In this document: piece by piece, positions 8,889 through 17,939 of the stretch
Layout of the letters: every line of letters begins with the position of its first letter
How positions within the stretch are numbered: position 1 is the stretch's first letter
Translations under genes and position numbers: made by a program
The notes under the pieces: generated by a model
What the model was told of the DNA's origin: nothing
Seen by the model: the letters and a program-made list of their open reading frames with translations, nothing else
Databases searched by the model: none
Source of the DNA: CAINVV01 sp964506325
Lineage (GTDB): Bacteria; Bacteroidota; Bacteroidia; Bacteroidales; Prolixibacteraceae
Direction of reading: 5' to 3'
DNA length: 64,000 nt
NCBI GenBank assembly: GCA_964506325.1
Contig: CAZDLO010000008.1
Span: 10,130 to 74,129 of the forward strand

Positions 8889-10748
8889 TCAGAGGTAGTA
8901 TCTCTGTTTCTTTTTGTGTTCTTCGTAATCGGCACGGGCTTTTTGGACCGTGTCAATCTCTGACACCTCGGCTATGGCTACTTCCCACCAGGCGTAACCG
9001 GGAACACCTTTGGTAAGACTTGTTTCAATGGTTATTACTGTTGTTTCAGTCCGGAGTTTTGCTTCTGCAAGGGCACCTTTCAGGGATTCTATACTGTTTG
9101 TTTCGATGACATAAGCCCCGAGGCTTCTTGCATTCTGCGCAAAATCAACAGGGAGTATATCTCCTGTCAGGAGTCCTGTCGATTCTTCACGATACCTGTA
9201 TTTTGTGCCAAACCTTTGAGAACCTATGGATTGTGATAATCCTCCGATACTTGCAAATCCGTTGTTGTTCAATAGGATAATGGTGAATTTGATCCCCTCC
9301 TGGATAGCAGTGACAATTTCATTGTTCATCATCAGGTAGTTGCCGTCGCCAACCATGACATAGATTTCGCGGTCCGGACAGGCCATTTTTGCCCCGATCC
9401 CGGCCGCAATTTCATATCCCATGGTGGAATAGCCATATTCAAGGTGAAATCCTTTGGGATCCCGGGTCCGCCAGAGTTTGTGAAGATCGCCGGGCAGACT
9501 GCCTGCCGCGCAAAGCACCACATCACGGGGTCCTGCGAAATCGTTGACTGCACCAACCACTTCACCCTGATGGACAGGGCTTTCGCCCGATACTTTGTAA
9601 AACTGAGTAACCTGTAAATCCCAGTCGGTATTCATCAGGGCCACCCTGGACCTGTATTCACCGTCAACTTTGTAATCCTTCAGCAACACTGTCAATTCTT
9701 CGAGGCATGCTTTGGCATCACCTGTAAGGGCGAAGGCTGCATGCTTGAACGAATCAAATTCGGCTATATTAATATTGATGAATTTTACGTCCGGGTTTTG
9801 GAAGGCAGTTTTTGAAGCCGTGGTAAAATCGCTGTAACGCGTACCAATGCCAATGACAAGGTCGGCCTCCCCGGTAATTTCGTTTGCACCCGGCGTACCT
9901 GTAGCGCCAACTGCCCCGAGATTGGAAGGGTGGTTGTAAGGCAGCGATCCTTTGCCGGCAAAAGTTTCTGCCACCGGAATGCCAGTTTCTTCCGCCAGTT
10001 TTTTCAGTATTTCGGTGGCATCGCTGTAGATGACGCCTCCCCCGGCGATAATAACCGGTTTTTTGGCCTGCCTGATCAGGTTAACCGCCTGCTGCAACAA
10101 TTGGAGGTCAGGCCTTGGACGGGCAATTTTCCAGACCCTTTTGCTGAACAGCGCCACCGGGAAGTCGAAGGCCTCGGCCTGCACATCCTGTGGCAGGGCG
10201 AGGGTCACAGCTCCTGTTTCGGAAGGGGAGGTAAGGACCCTCATGACCTCGGGCAGCGAGGTGATCAGCTGTTCTGCCCTGTTGATACGGTCCCAGTATT
10301 TTGATACGGGCTTGAAGCAGTCGTTGACAGATATGTCCTGCGTGGATCCGGATTCAAGTTGCTGGAGGACAGGGGCTACATTTCTCCTGGCGAAAATATC
10401 GCCGGGAATGATAAGTACCGGCAACCTGTTGATGGTGGCGCAGGCGGCCCCTGTCACCATGTTGGTGGCGCCCGGACCTATGGAAGAGATACAGGCGAAG
10501 GTGCCCAGCCGGTTTTTCATCTTGGCATAAGCCATAGCAATGTGAACAGACGACTGTTCATTGCGCGTCATAAAATAGCGGAAGTCGGTGTTTTGCATAA
10601 GTCCCTGTCCAACACCGGCCACGATGCCATGTCCGAATATCCCAACACATCCGGCAAAAAATGGCGCTTCAATTCCATCCCGTTCAACGTACTGGTTCTT
10701 CAGAAAACTTACTACTGCCTGTCCTACTGTCAATCTAATTGTTGCCAT
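8889..10748 (-). CDS. iolD: 3D-(3,5/4)-trihydroxycyclohexane-1,2-dione hydrolase
   Basis: Thiamine-diphosphate-dependent, ring-opening hydrolase of 619 residues, producing 5-deoxy-D-glucuronate. It has the acetolactate synthase-like three-domain layout: N-terminal pyrimidine-binding domain (IFGHGIVAGVGQGL, SIGPGATNMVTGAA), central Rossmann domain (KKPVIIAGGGVIYS) and C-terminal TPP-binding domain with GDGNYLMMNNEI through LLNNNGF (about residues 467-497). Acetolactate synthase is excluded by context and by the IolD-like C-terminus (GVPGYAWWEVAIAEVS). The 137-nt gap to iolA holds no gene. Confidence 0.92.
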   Translation of the reverse strand: MATIRLTVGQAVVSFLKNQYVERDGIEAPFFAGCVGIFGHGIVAGVGQGLMQNTDFRYFMTRNEQSSVHIAMAYAKMKNRLGTFACISSIGPGATNMVTGAACATINRLPVLIIPGDIFARRNVAPVLQQLESGSTQDISVNDCFKPVSKYWDRINRAEQLITSLPEVMRVLTSPSETGAVTLALPQDVQAEAFDFPVALFSKRVWKIARPRPDLQLLQQAVNLIRQAKKPVIIAGGGVIYSDATEILKKLAEETGIPVAETFAGKGSLPYNHPSNLGAVGATGTPGANEITGEADLVIGIGTRYSDFTTASKTAFQNPDVKFININIAEFDSFKHAAFALTGDAKACLEELTVLLKDYKVDGEYRSRVALMNTDWDLQVTQFYKVSGESPVHQGEVVGAVNDFAGPRDVVLCAAGSLPGDLHKLWRTRDPKGFHLEYGYSTMGYEIAAGIGAKMACPDREIYVMVGDGNYLMMNNEIVTAIQEGIKFTIILLNNNGFASIGGLSQSIGSQRFGTKYRYREESTGLLTGDILPVDFAQNARSLGAYVIETNSIESLKGALAEAKLRTETTVITIETSLTKGVPGYAWWEVAIAEVSEIDTVQKARADYEEHKKKQRYYL

Positions 10749-10793
10749 CTTGATTCGTTGTCAGAAAGTTTTTATTGGATCTTTTTCAATTTT

Positions 10794-11690
10794 TTACAAT
10801 TCCCTGTTCATTTCTACCGTTACCATAGGTATCCTTTCGTCCATCCCCTTCCAGGTTCCATAAATCCATTTGTGGTCTGGATCATCTGTGCTGGCCAGGC
10901 TCTGGTCACTTCCGGCTAAAAAATTGAGGTAATAAACATTGTATCCATGACCTGCGATGACGGGGTGATATCCTTCCGGAACAAGCACCACATCGTTGTT
11001 GCGGGGTTCAGCAATTTCATTCAGACTCCGGTCATCGTTGTATATTTTTTGAAGTGCGAACCCTTGTTTCTTTTCGGTTTTGTAGAAGTATATCTCTTCG
11101 AGTCTGGCTTCGAGGAGTTTTCCGGTTTCAGGATCCAGCTTCCTTACATCGTGTTTGTGGGCAGGAAATGAACTCCAGTTTCCTGAAGGAGTATATACTT
11201 CGACACACACTAATCTGTTGCAGGGCGATCCAGGGGGCAATAACCTGTTAATCTGACGACTGGCATTATCACCTCCGCGATATTCAATCCCCATGTTCAC
11301 CACATCAGCAGGAGTTACGAAATGAGCAGGGAAATCCTCTTCAGCGGCACACCAGCCGCATGCCATATCCAGTGAATTTCCAACAGGGGTGATTTCGAAT
11401 TTTGTATTTCGGGGAAGGTACAATGCATGTGGAAGACCACTGAAAACATCTGTTCTTCCATTGGTTGTTTGCCAGTTTCCCTTGGATGTTTCTGCCGAAA
11501 AATTTCCTCCGAGCAGAACAAACAGGTATTCATTGTTTCCGGTTTCTCCAACCCACTTATCTCCTGACATCAGGGTTCTGGCCGAAAAATTCAGATGATC
11601 CCATCCCGCATCATTTGATGTAATGGATTGGTATACTCCCTTTTCCGAAGCTGGTTTAACCAGTAAATGGCAATTTTTATCTCTGTTCAT
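10794..11690 (-). CDS. iolB: 5-deoxy-glucuronate isomerase
   Basis: Bicupin metalloenzyme of 298 residues that isomerises 5-deoxy-D-glucuronate to 2-deoxy-5-keto-D-gluconate. The IolB family is recognised by HLNFSARTLMSGDKW near the N-terminus, GNWSSFPAHKHDV (cupin metal His residues) in the middle and EGYHPVIAGHGYNVYYLNFLAG near the end. It begins 36 nt after the transaldolase-like gene and ends 45 nt before iolD. Length is slightly above the typical 270. Confidence 0.92.
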   Translation of the reverse strand: MNRDKNCHLLVKPASEKGVYQSITSNDAGWDHLNFSARTLMSGDKWVGETGNNEYLFVLLGGNFSAETSKGNWQTTNGRTDVFSGLPHALYLPRNTKFEITPVGNSLDMACGWCAAEEDFPAHFVTPADVVNMGIEYRGGDNASRQINRLLPPGSPCNRLVCVEVYTPSGNWSSFPAHKHDVRKLDPETGKLLEARLEEIYFYKTEKKQGFALQKIYNDDRSLNEIAEPRNNDVVLVPEGYHPVIAGHGYNVYYLNFLAGSDQSLASTDDPDHKWIYGTWKGMDERIPMVTVEMNREL

Positions 11691-11726
11691 GATTTGTCAG
11701 TTTCCGAATATACTCCTCTACATAAA

Positions 11727-12815
11727 CTAAACAATCATCAATTCCCTGATCGTTGCAATCACATTGGTGGTAGCCTGGCAAAACTGGTTCAAGGTCCTTA
11801 CAGTGGCACCATATCCATCAAATTCATCCACTGTCAAACCATTTTCATCGTAAGCGCGCCGGAAATCCACGAATTTTTTCTCCAGTTCAGCGATGATTTT
11901 CTCAGGTACGGGTGTATCCATCCTGTTCTCCACCGTCACATCTGAAGCATTGTATCTTTGCTGCCATTGCCATGGCGGAGAGATCACTACATCGCCGCCG
12001 ATGAACTCCGACCAGTGATAATGATTTCTGAATGCTGCACTCAACAACCTCAGCCTGTATCCTCTTTCGCGGTAAATCTGGTAGGCTTTCTTCATAACAG
12101 CTACACCTGCCAAATCAAAAATCTCAGGGTTGGCAATGATGTTTTCCTTTTCTGCCACTGCCTTCAGTAAGTCATCCAGTCTTCCTACCATGATAGTACA
12201 GACAGGTCCCATCGTACTGATGTCCTTTCCTTCCTTTTCCCGACGAACCAAACCACGTTCAACCGCTTCTGCCACAGCAATGGCCTGTGCAACAGTAAAA
12301 CTTACAGTGGCATTGATGCTGATACCCAGGTAGGTTGCCTCTTCAATAGCTATTACGCCGGCTTTTGTTACAGGTATCTTGACAATGATATTCGGTCCAA
12401 GTTCGTTGAAATGTACTGCCTGGCGGAGTATCTTTTCCGGATTACGGTAGTACCTTGGATCTGTCTGGATGGACAGTCTTCCGTTCTTGCCTTTTTCCTG
12501 AATAAATATTGGCATTAATAGCGGTGCTGCCTTCCCTGACATTTCCTCAATTAGCAACCAGGCAATTTCATCTTCAGTGGCGGTTGGATTTTCAAGGATT
12601 ATCTGTGGGATTCTTACCTTCCAGGTATCCCATTCCTGTTTTAAAACACTATTGACAATCACCGGATTACAGGTCGCACCGAGCGCTCCGTGTGAAATCG
12701 ATTTTTTCAGTTCCTCAATTGCACACGAATCATTCCAAAGTACAGTCGGGGTTGTTTGCGTCATCTCGTGCAGTACACTTTTGTAAGCACTGTTATGTGT
12801 TGATTCTTTTTCCAT
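11727..12815 (-). CDS. Transaldolase-family protein in inositol operon
   Basis: 362-residue (alpha/beta)8-barrel protein of the transaldolase/fructose-6-phosphate aldolase family. Class I aldolase features are visible: the GATCNPVIV motif (about residues 46-54), an acidic residue in LWNDS (D29), and the Schiff-base lysine in NIIVKIPVTKAG (K146). The gene is embedded in the iol operon where iolC (kinase) and iolJ (aldolase) would be expected. Inference: it may cleave 2-deoxy-5-keto-gluconate 6-phosphate into dihydroxyacetone phosphate and malonate semialdehyde. Alternatively it is a housekeeping transaldolase paralogue recruited to the operon. Confidence 0.75.
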   Translation of the reverse strand: MEKESTHNSAYKSVLHEMTQTTPTVLWNDSCAIEELKKSISHGALGATCNPVIVNSVLKQEWDTWKVRIPQIILENPTATEDEIAWLLIEEMSGKAAPLLMPIFIQEKGKNGRLSIQTDPRYYRNPEKILRQAVHFNELGPNIIVKIPVTKAGVIAIEEATYLGISINATVSFTVAQAIAVAEAVERGLVRREKEGKDISTMGPVCTIMVGRLDDLLKAVAEKENIIANPEIFDLAGVAVMKKAYQIYRERGYRLRLLSAAFRNHYHWSEFIGGDVVISPPWQWQQRYNASDVTVENRMDTPVPEKIIAELEKKFVDFRRAYDENGLTVDEFDGYGATVRTLNQFCQATTNVIATIRELMIV

Positions 12816-12851
12816 TATTTTTTTATAATTGAAGTTTTTTAGTCAAAACAG

Positions 12852-13202
12852 TTACCAGAATAAGAAATAGAGCACTCCCAGGATCCCTGCAATGCCGATG
12901 GCAGCGATATTGAATGTGTCCGTGGTTTTGAACATGGATCGTTCGATGATGAGACCGCCATCATCCATGGTCTTGTGTGTGGTATTTAAAATCAGGATAA
13001 CCCCTATCAATAAAAATCCTGTCACCAGCACGTATATTGCCTCAAGGGCGAGATTGGCCATCGGCACCACAAAGAAGGCCGCAACAATTCCAACCAATGC
13101 CGAAATGGAAATAATCCTCCAACCCAGCCTGACGGTCTTTTTCCTGGCCACCTGGTCAGCATATACATTCTCAATGTTGTGTGATTTGTATGATGAATAC
13201 AT
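12852..13202 (-). pseudogene. C-terminal part of the Na+/solute symporter in a shifted frame (or small membrane protein)
   Basis: 116-residue frame with three hydrophobic segments that overlaps the end of the symporter gene by 32 nt. Its C-terminus, RSMFKTTDTFNIAAIGIAG followed by LYFLFW, resembles the conserved end of Bacteroidota SGLT-type symporters, while the preceding frame stops early with IIQITQH. A single-base shift in the overlap (about 13171-13207) would join the two. That points to a natural frameshift, a sequencing error or programmed frameshifting. If not, it is an independent small membrane protein translated from the overlap. I favour the split-gene reading. Confidence 0.55.
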
Positions 13203-14628
13203 ATCCTATTCTGAGTATAAATGGCATTTCGGGACTGATGATCTTGAACACTATCCCCATGGGGATGGTGAGCAGGGCAACCCAAACCGCGGCATTTGCC
13301 TTTGACTGGCGCCAGAAAAGACCGCAAAAGAAGATGAGGAACTCACCGGGATAAATATACCCCGTATATTCCTGAATGTACTGGTAGGCCTGGTCCAGCG
13401 TGCTAAGCTGAGGTGCAACACAGGTGGCAATAATCAGGGCGATCAGTGCCACAATTCGTCCTACCACCACTAGTTTACTGTCTTCGGTGTTTTTGCGGAG
13501 GTGAGCCTTGTAAATATCCATGGTAAACACTGTTGAAACACTGTTGACTATGGAGCTGAGTGCTGAAACCGCCGCTGCTGCAATGGCTGAGAAGGCAAGT
13601 CCCTTGATACCCACAGGTACTATATTGCTCAAAAGCCAGGGATAAGCCTCGTCAGATTTTGCCAGGTCTGCCCCGAGGGCAAAAGCAGCAATCCCGGGCA
13701 ATACCACCAAAACCGGGATCAACAGCTTGAGATAGCCGGCAAAAACCACTCCGTACTGCGCCTCTTTCAGGCTCTTTCCGGCCAGTCCGCGCTGAATAAT
13801 GAACTGGTTGAATCCCCAGAATGCCATGTTGGTCAGCCACATAGAGCCGAGTACAACACCCAGTCCGGGCAGGTCTGAAAATGCATCTTTTTTTCCTCCG
13901 GCACCGTCCGGCACGAATACTGTTGCTTTCTCAATGATCATGTGGAATTTCTGCGGCGCTTTATCAAGGAGTTCACCAAATCCCGCGAAGAAGCCATGGC
14001 CATCACCCAATGCGCTTACTGCCAGGAAAGTAGTTACCAATCCGCCAAAGATCAGTACAATAACATTGATCACATCGGTCCAGGCGATTGCCTTCATGCC
14101 ACCCCACAAGGAATACACCGCTGAAAAGAAGGCAAATCCGATGATGCCATAAACCATCGGGACACCGATGATTCTCTCCATGGCCAGTGCCCCGAGATAC
14201 AGGACAGCTGTCATGTTGACAAAAATATAGACCAATACCCAGAAAACAGCCATAATGGTGCTGACCCTTTTGTCGTAGCGCTGGGAAAGGAACTGAGGCA
14301 TTGTGTAGATTCCCTTCTGTATGAATACAGGAAGAAAATATTTGGCCACGAAAATAAGTACAATGGCGGCTATCCATTCATAGGCTGCGATGGCAAGGCC
14401 GACTGCATATCCTGAACCAGACATGGCGATAAAGTGCTCGGCTGAAATATTGGCAGCCAAAAGGGCGGCACCAATCGTCCACCAGGGAAGTGACCGGCCT
14501 GCCAAAAAATAATCAGAAGTGGTTTTCTGCTCGCCTTTTTTGGTTCTGGAGACCCACAAACCAACAAAAACAATGATGGACGCATAAACAAGAAAGACGA
14601 CCCAGTCGATTGTAGTAAACTGCTTCAT
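13171..14628 (-). CDS. Na+/solute symporter (SSS/SGLT family), probable inositol importer, C-terminally truncated
   Basis: 485-residue inner-membrane symporter with about a dozen hydrophobic helices. Family motifs include KTTSDYFLAGRSLPWW, AANISAEHFIAMSGSGYA and YTMPQFLSQRYD. It is the first gene of the minus-strand inositol operon and diverges from the AraC regulator, so myo-inositol is the likely substrate with Na+ as coupling ion; substrate specificity is inferred from context only. Bacteroidota members usually run longer and end in an FKT...LY.FW helix that appears here in another frame (12852-13202). The gene may be frameshifted. Confidence 0.85.
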   Translation of the reverse strand: MKQFTTIDWVVFLVYASIIVFVGLWVSRTKKGEQKTTSDYFLAGRSLPWWTIGAALLAANISAEHFIAMSGSGYAVGLAIAAYEWIAAIVLIFVAKYFLPVFIQKGIYTMPQFLSQRYDKRVSTIMAVFWVLVYIFVNMTAVLYLGALAMERIIGVPMVYGIIGFAFFSAVYSLWGGMKAIAWTDVINVIVLIFGGLVTTFLAVSALGDGHGFFAGFGELLDKAPQKFHMIIEKATVFVPDGAGGKKDAFSDLPGLGVVLGSMWLTNMAFWGFNQFIIQRGLAGKSLKEAQYGVVFAGYLKLLIPVLVVLPGIAAFALGADLAKSDEAYPWLLSNIVPVGIKGLAFSAIAAAAVSALSSIVNSVSTVFTMDIYKAHLRKNTEDSKLVVVGRIVALIALIIATCVAPQLSTLDQAYQYIQEYTGYIYPGEFLIFFCGLFWRQSKANAAVWVALLTIPMGIVFKIISPEMPFILRIGYVFIIQITQH

Positions 14629-14867
14629 AAGTAATTAAATCAGGTTTTCATAAGTATTCTGAACAGAAATGATCCAAAAGAAAGGTTACATTATGTACAT
14701 ATCTTTATATCAATTCTATTTTATAAACTTATTTGGTTATTTGGATATTTTGGTGATCAAACATAATAATGATTTTATCTTCCCGCTTTTGCAATTTTGA
14801 CCACATATAATGCTATTTTAGCATTTTTAAACTTTAAATTTATTATTCTGCTAATACCAGAGACCCC
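14629..14867. promoter_or_regulatory. Divergent promoter region of the inositol operon and its AraC regulator
   Basis: AT-rich 239-nt intergenic region. On the minus strand TATGTTTG (14765-14758) fits the Bacteroidota -7 box TAnnTTTG, but no convincing -33 box was seen. Just downstream of it (14729-14753) are two direct copies of TTATTTGG and one variant ATATTTTGG, in tandem with an 8-9-nt period. These are candidate half-sites for the adjacent AraC protein. Confidence 0.4.
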
Positions 14868-15833
14868 ATGAAACCTTTCTTCCAGAAACTTGAATCATTG
14901 CCTTCCCAGTCTGTGATATTCTTCGATGAGGAGAAACCACATTTCACGGTACCATGGCACTTTCACCCTGAAATTGAGATACTGTTTGTTGTCAAGAGTT
15001 CGGGCACCAGTTACGTGGGCGACGGAATCAGGCGATTCAGTGACGGGGAGATCAGCATAATAGGGGAGAACGTTCCGCACTGGTGGAAGAGTGACAGCAA
15101 ATATTTCGAGGGAAAGTCCAAATCGGGCATGAAGGCACTGATCATTCAGTTCGACAGGGAAATATTCAACACCAACTTCATCAATCTCCCGGAGATGACT
15201 TCCATCAAGGAGTTACTGGTCAAATCGCAGCGGGGAATACAGTTTACCGGCAAGAGCAGGAAGATATTCGGCGAACAGATCGCAAAGATATTTGAGCTTT
15301 CAGGTATCAGGCGGATCACCGAACTGATTATTCTGCTTGACATGATGGCAGCAACAAAGGAATACAGGTACCATGCCAGCCTTGGTTATTCAAAATCGAT
15401 CAATACTTTTGATTTTTACAGGTTCAATAAAATCCATGAGCATATCATCCTCAACCTTAACAAACCTATCACGCTGGATGATGTGGCCGGCATTGCCAAT
15501 ATTTGCCCGACAGCTTTCTGCAGGTATTTCAAAAAGCACACAGGCAAGACCTTCTCATCCTTTCTCAACGAAATCCGGATCGGACATGCCTGCCGCATGA
15601 TGCTGACCGAGAATATTACAATCTCATCTGCCAGTCTTGAAAGCGGATTCAACAATTTGTCCCATTTCAACGACCAGTTCAAAAGAGTCATGAAAATGAC
15701 ACCTTCTGCCTACCTGTCTGCCTACAAGAATGAGGGGAAAGAAATTTTGAATGAAAATCTTTTCAATGATTCGGTGTTGACCCAGGAATGGGACGATCCC
15801 CTGTTCTGTCATGAACAGGCCAATGTTTTCTAA
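14868..15833 (+). CDS. AraC-family transcriptional regulator, probable inositol operon regulator
   Basis: 321-residue regulator with an N-terminal cupin sensor (about residues 20-100, with PWHFHPEIEILFVV) and a C-terminal double helix-turn-helix (about 185-290). The HTH shows ITLDDVAGIANICPTAFCRYF, then GHACRMMLTENITISSASLES and FNNLSHFNDQFKRVMKMTPS. It is divergent from the inositol operon, the usual arrangement for a local activator. It probably senses inositol or an intermediate through the cupin; the ligand is inferred. Confidence 0.85.
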   Translation: MKPFFQKLESLPSQSVIFFDEEKPHFTVPWHFHPEIEILFVVKSSGTSYVGDGIRRFSDGEISIIGENVPHWWKSDSKYFEGKSKSGMKALIIQFDREIFNTNFINLPEMTSIKELLVKSQRGIQFTGKSRKIFGEQIAKIFELSGIRRITELIILLDMMAATKEYRYHASLGYSKSINTFDFYRFNKIHEHIILNLNKPITLDDVAGIANICPTAFCRYFKKHTGKTFSSFLNEIRIGHACRMMLTENITISSASLESGFNNLSHFNDQFKRVMKMTPSAYLSAYKNEGKEILNENLFNDSVLTQEWDDPLFCHEQANVF

Positions 15834-15857
15834 GGGATCAGAAGCTTGTGAATGGCT

Positions 15858-16139
15858 TCACAGCGTAAAGTTGTAGACGACACCCAGGATATACCCGGTT
15901 CCCGCACTGAGCCACGGAAATAGTGAGTAGTCCCCCCTGAGGCCAATACTGGTGCGCTCCAGGGTGCTGTTGTTGGTCATGGTCTATATTTCCCCGACAA
16001 GGCCAACGGTGGCAGCCTTGATTTTCTTTGTGGCGAAAAGGTCGATCCAGGTCCGGGTATCTGTCTCCCGGGCAGAAATGCTGCTGACTCCGCTAAAGAT
16101 CAAAAATGAGATATAAATGATTGTCTTGTAAAATCTCAT
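15858..16139 (-). pseudogene. Degraded DUF2490-like outer-membrane protein remnant
   Basis: From ATG 16139 the frame runs 93 codons to TGA 15858 with one internal TAG after codon 51. It starts with a clear signal peptide (MRFYKTIIYISFLIFSGVSS) and continues RTWIDLFATKKIKAATVGLV, then after the stop LERTSIGLRGDYSLF and WLSAGTGYILG. This resembles the start of DUF2490-type beta-barrel proteins, which are normally over 200 residues. It therefore looks truncated as well as interrupted. The match is from memory of the family pattern and is moderate. Confidence 0.55.
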
Positions 16140-16226
16140 ACCTGAAATACTATCCCGGCGCAATTTTTCGCCATAAAAAGATGCAAGTTTATTGATTATT
16201 TCATCTTTTTTTGATCCCTGAAATTA

Positions 16227-16243
16227 TTTAGACTGATTCTAAA
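16227..16243. repeat. 17-bp dyad repeat, copy C (16/17)
   Basis: TTTAGACTGATTCTAAA just past the stop of the GH63-like gene. A separate 9-bp inverted repeat (AAATACTGA 16242-16250, TCAGTATTT 16277-16285) overlaps its right end and could form a hairpin after that gene, though without a strong U run. Confidence 0.6.
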
Positions 16244-16299
16244 ATACTGAACTGTACCCGGTTCTGGCAGCGCTTCTCAGTATTTCAGATTCCCTCCCG

Positions 16300-17934
16300 T
16301 CAGATTTTGTTTAAACCCTGTCTGAGCTGAATGGTTTCACTTCCGCCTTCCCACGAGAGTAGCAGCTTAAGCTCCAAATTGGAGCTGATCTCCAGCGACG
16401 GCTTTTGTTTGCCGGAACTGCGTGCGGCACATTTCAGGGAGAGCATTCCATCCGGACCGATGGGATAACGGTCAATCCCATGTTCAGCAGTGAGATTCAC
16501 ATGCCAGTCGAGGGTTTTCTTCAGAAAGTTCGAATTGATGCCGAATATCGATTCAAACAGCACTGAAACAGGTACAAGGCCGGTCCATCCGATAAAATCA
16601 GGACGGGCAAGCAATCCGGGATCAGCAGTTTCAGGGGCATAATATTCCCAGAAGGTATTTGTTTTCTTAAAGACCTCAGAAACCTGTTCGTGGTGCTTTG
16701 AAGCCAGGTCAAATGCTTGTTTGTGAAAACCGTTTTTTTGCAGGCCTTTGATTATCATGTAATTCGTCGGGGCCCAGACGCCGCCTTGCCAGTATCTTCC
16801 GTCTGACTGGTATTTCTCGTGGTTGGCAGGTATGGATGGGACCGGGTGTTTGCGGTAAAAGGTTTTGCTGTCGAACAAATGATGGACAAACCCATTGAGT
16901 TCCTCCTTGTCCAGCAGGTCGCTCCACAAGGCCCAGTAGGCACCGATGCTCATAAGGGTGCCCTTGCTTCCGTCGGCATGCTTATCATAGAAAAAGGCAG
17001 TTTTCGGGTCCCAGAGTTTTTCCCTGATTAATTTCTTCAGGGATTTTGTCTCATCTTCAATCTCTTCAATCTCTTGCCAGCGTTCAACATAGAATCCAAA
17101 TTCCACCAGTAATTTTCCGATGAAAAGCTGCTGCAGGCAAGTATCAAGCCAGGTCATATGGCCGTGCGAGAATATCGGGTTATAGGTTTTAGGTACCCTT
17201 GGCTGATTGTCCATCCCGGTGCCCCAGCCACTCGACCAATAGGAACCGTCCTGCCAGGTCCTGTTTAGTTTCAGCCACTGGTAATAAGCGGTCAGGACCG
17301 GGAAGATCTTATGCACTCTTTCCCATTCCCCGAAATGCTGAAAGTACTCCATTTCACTCCATGGAATGAGGTTTGGGCCGGTACTTGTCGGGTCATAGCG
17401 GTGAAAACAGTCTTCCCCGGTATTACCCCATATCTCGCGGCAGATGAAGCCGTCGGGGTGCTGCTTGGCATAGAAGTTGTCCAGTGTTTTCTGAAAGGGA
17501 TAGGCACGGCTGCCATACCTGGCAAACATTGTGATAAAATTTGAATCCCACATGAAAATATTGCCATTGTAGGCAGTGTCTATGTAGGAGGTTATGAACC
17601 CGGAGTCCTTGGCAGGATTCTTAATGTTCTTAAAGGCAATTTCCCAGGTTTTCCAGTACATGTCGATGGCCGCCTCATTGCCTTTCCAGTAGGGTACGGG
17701 CAAAATCTCTTTGGCTTTTTCGAATCCGGGAGAGGGAATTATATTGGGCTTTTGGTTCCGAAAATCATTCTCGGTGACAAAAACATTTTTTACATAGGTA
17801 TTTTTAAAGGGCAATTTTCCCGTCGTGGTCGCTGTTGTCTGAACCGGATCATCTGCCAGGATCTTTGCGGCAGGAAATGCTGCAGCACCTGCAATCAGGG
17901 CTGACTTGCGGAAGAAGTTACGTCTTGAATTCAT
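16300..17934 (-). CDS. Tat-exported (alpha/alpha)6-barrel glycoside hydrolase (GH63/GH37-like)
   Basis: 544-residue secreted enzyme. The N-terminus carries a twin-arginine signal (SRRNFFRKSALIAGAAAF), so it is exported folded. The body shows the toroid glycosidase pattern of GH63/trehalase-like enzymes: NIFMWDSNFITMFARYG, HPDGFICREIWGNTGED, DGSYWSSGWGTGMDNQPR, SIGAYWALWSDLL, GRYWQGGVWAPTNYMIIKGL and a late FIGWTGLVPVSVLFESIFG. Candidate acid residues lie in WGTGMDN and in FWEYYAPET. Substrate is unknown; glucosidase, mannosylglycerate hydrolase or trehalase-like activity are options. It follows the phosphodiesterase gene by 5 nt, so the two are co-transcribed. Confidence 0.7.
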   Translation of the reverse strand: MNSRRNFFRKSALIAGAAAFPAAKILADDPVQTTATTTGKLPFKNTYVKNVFVTENDFRNQKPNIIPSPGFEKAKEILPVPYWKGNEAAIDMYWKTWEIAFKNIKNPAKDSGFITSYIDTAYNGNIFMWDSNFITMFARYGSRAYPFQKTLDNFYAKQHPDGFICREIWGNTGEDCFHRYDPTSTGPNLIPWSEMEYFQHFGEWERVHKIFPVLTAYYQWLKLNRTWQDGSYWSSGWGTGMDNQPRVPKTYNPIFSHGHMTWLDTCLQQLFIGKLLVEFGFYVERWQEIEEIEDETKSLKKLIREKLWDPKTAFFYDKHADGSKGTLMSIGAYWALWSDLLDKEELNGFVHHLFDSKTFYRKHPVPSIPANHEKYQSDGRYWQGGVWAPTNYMIIKGLQKNGFHKQAFDLASKHHEQVSEVFKKTNTFWEYYAPETADPGLLARPDFIGWTGLVPVSVLFESIFGINSNFLKKTLDWHVNLTAEHGIDRYPIGPDGMLSLKCAARSSGKQKPSLEISSNLELKLLLSWEGGSETIQLRQGLNKI

Positions 17935-17939
17935 GGGAA

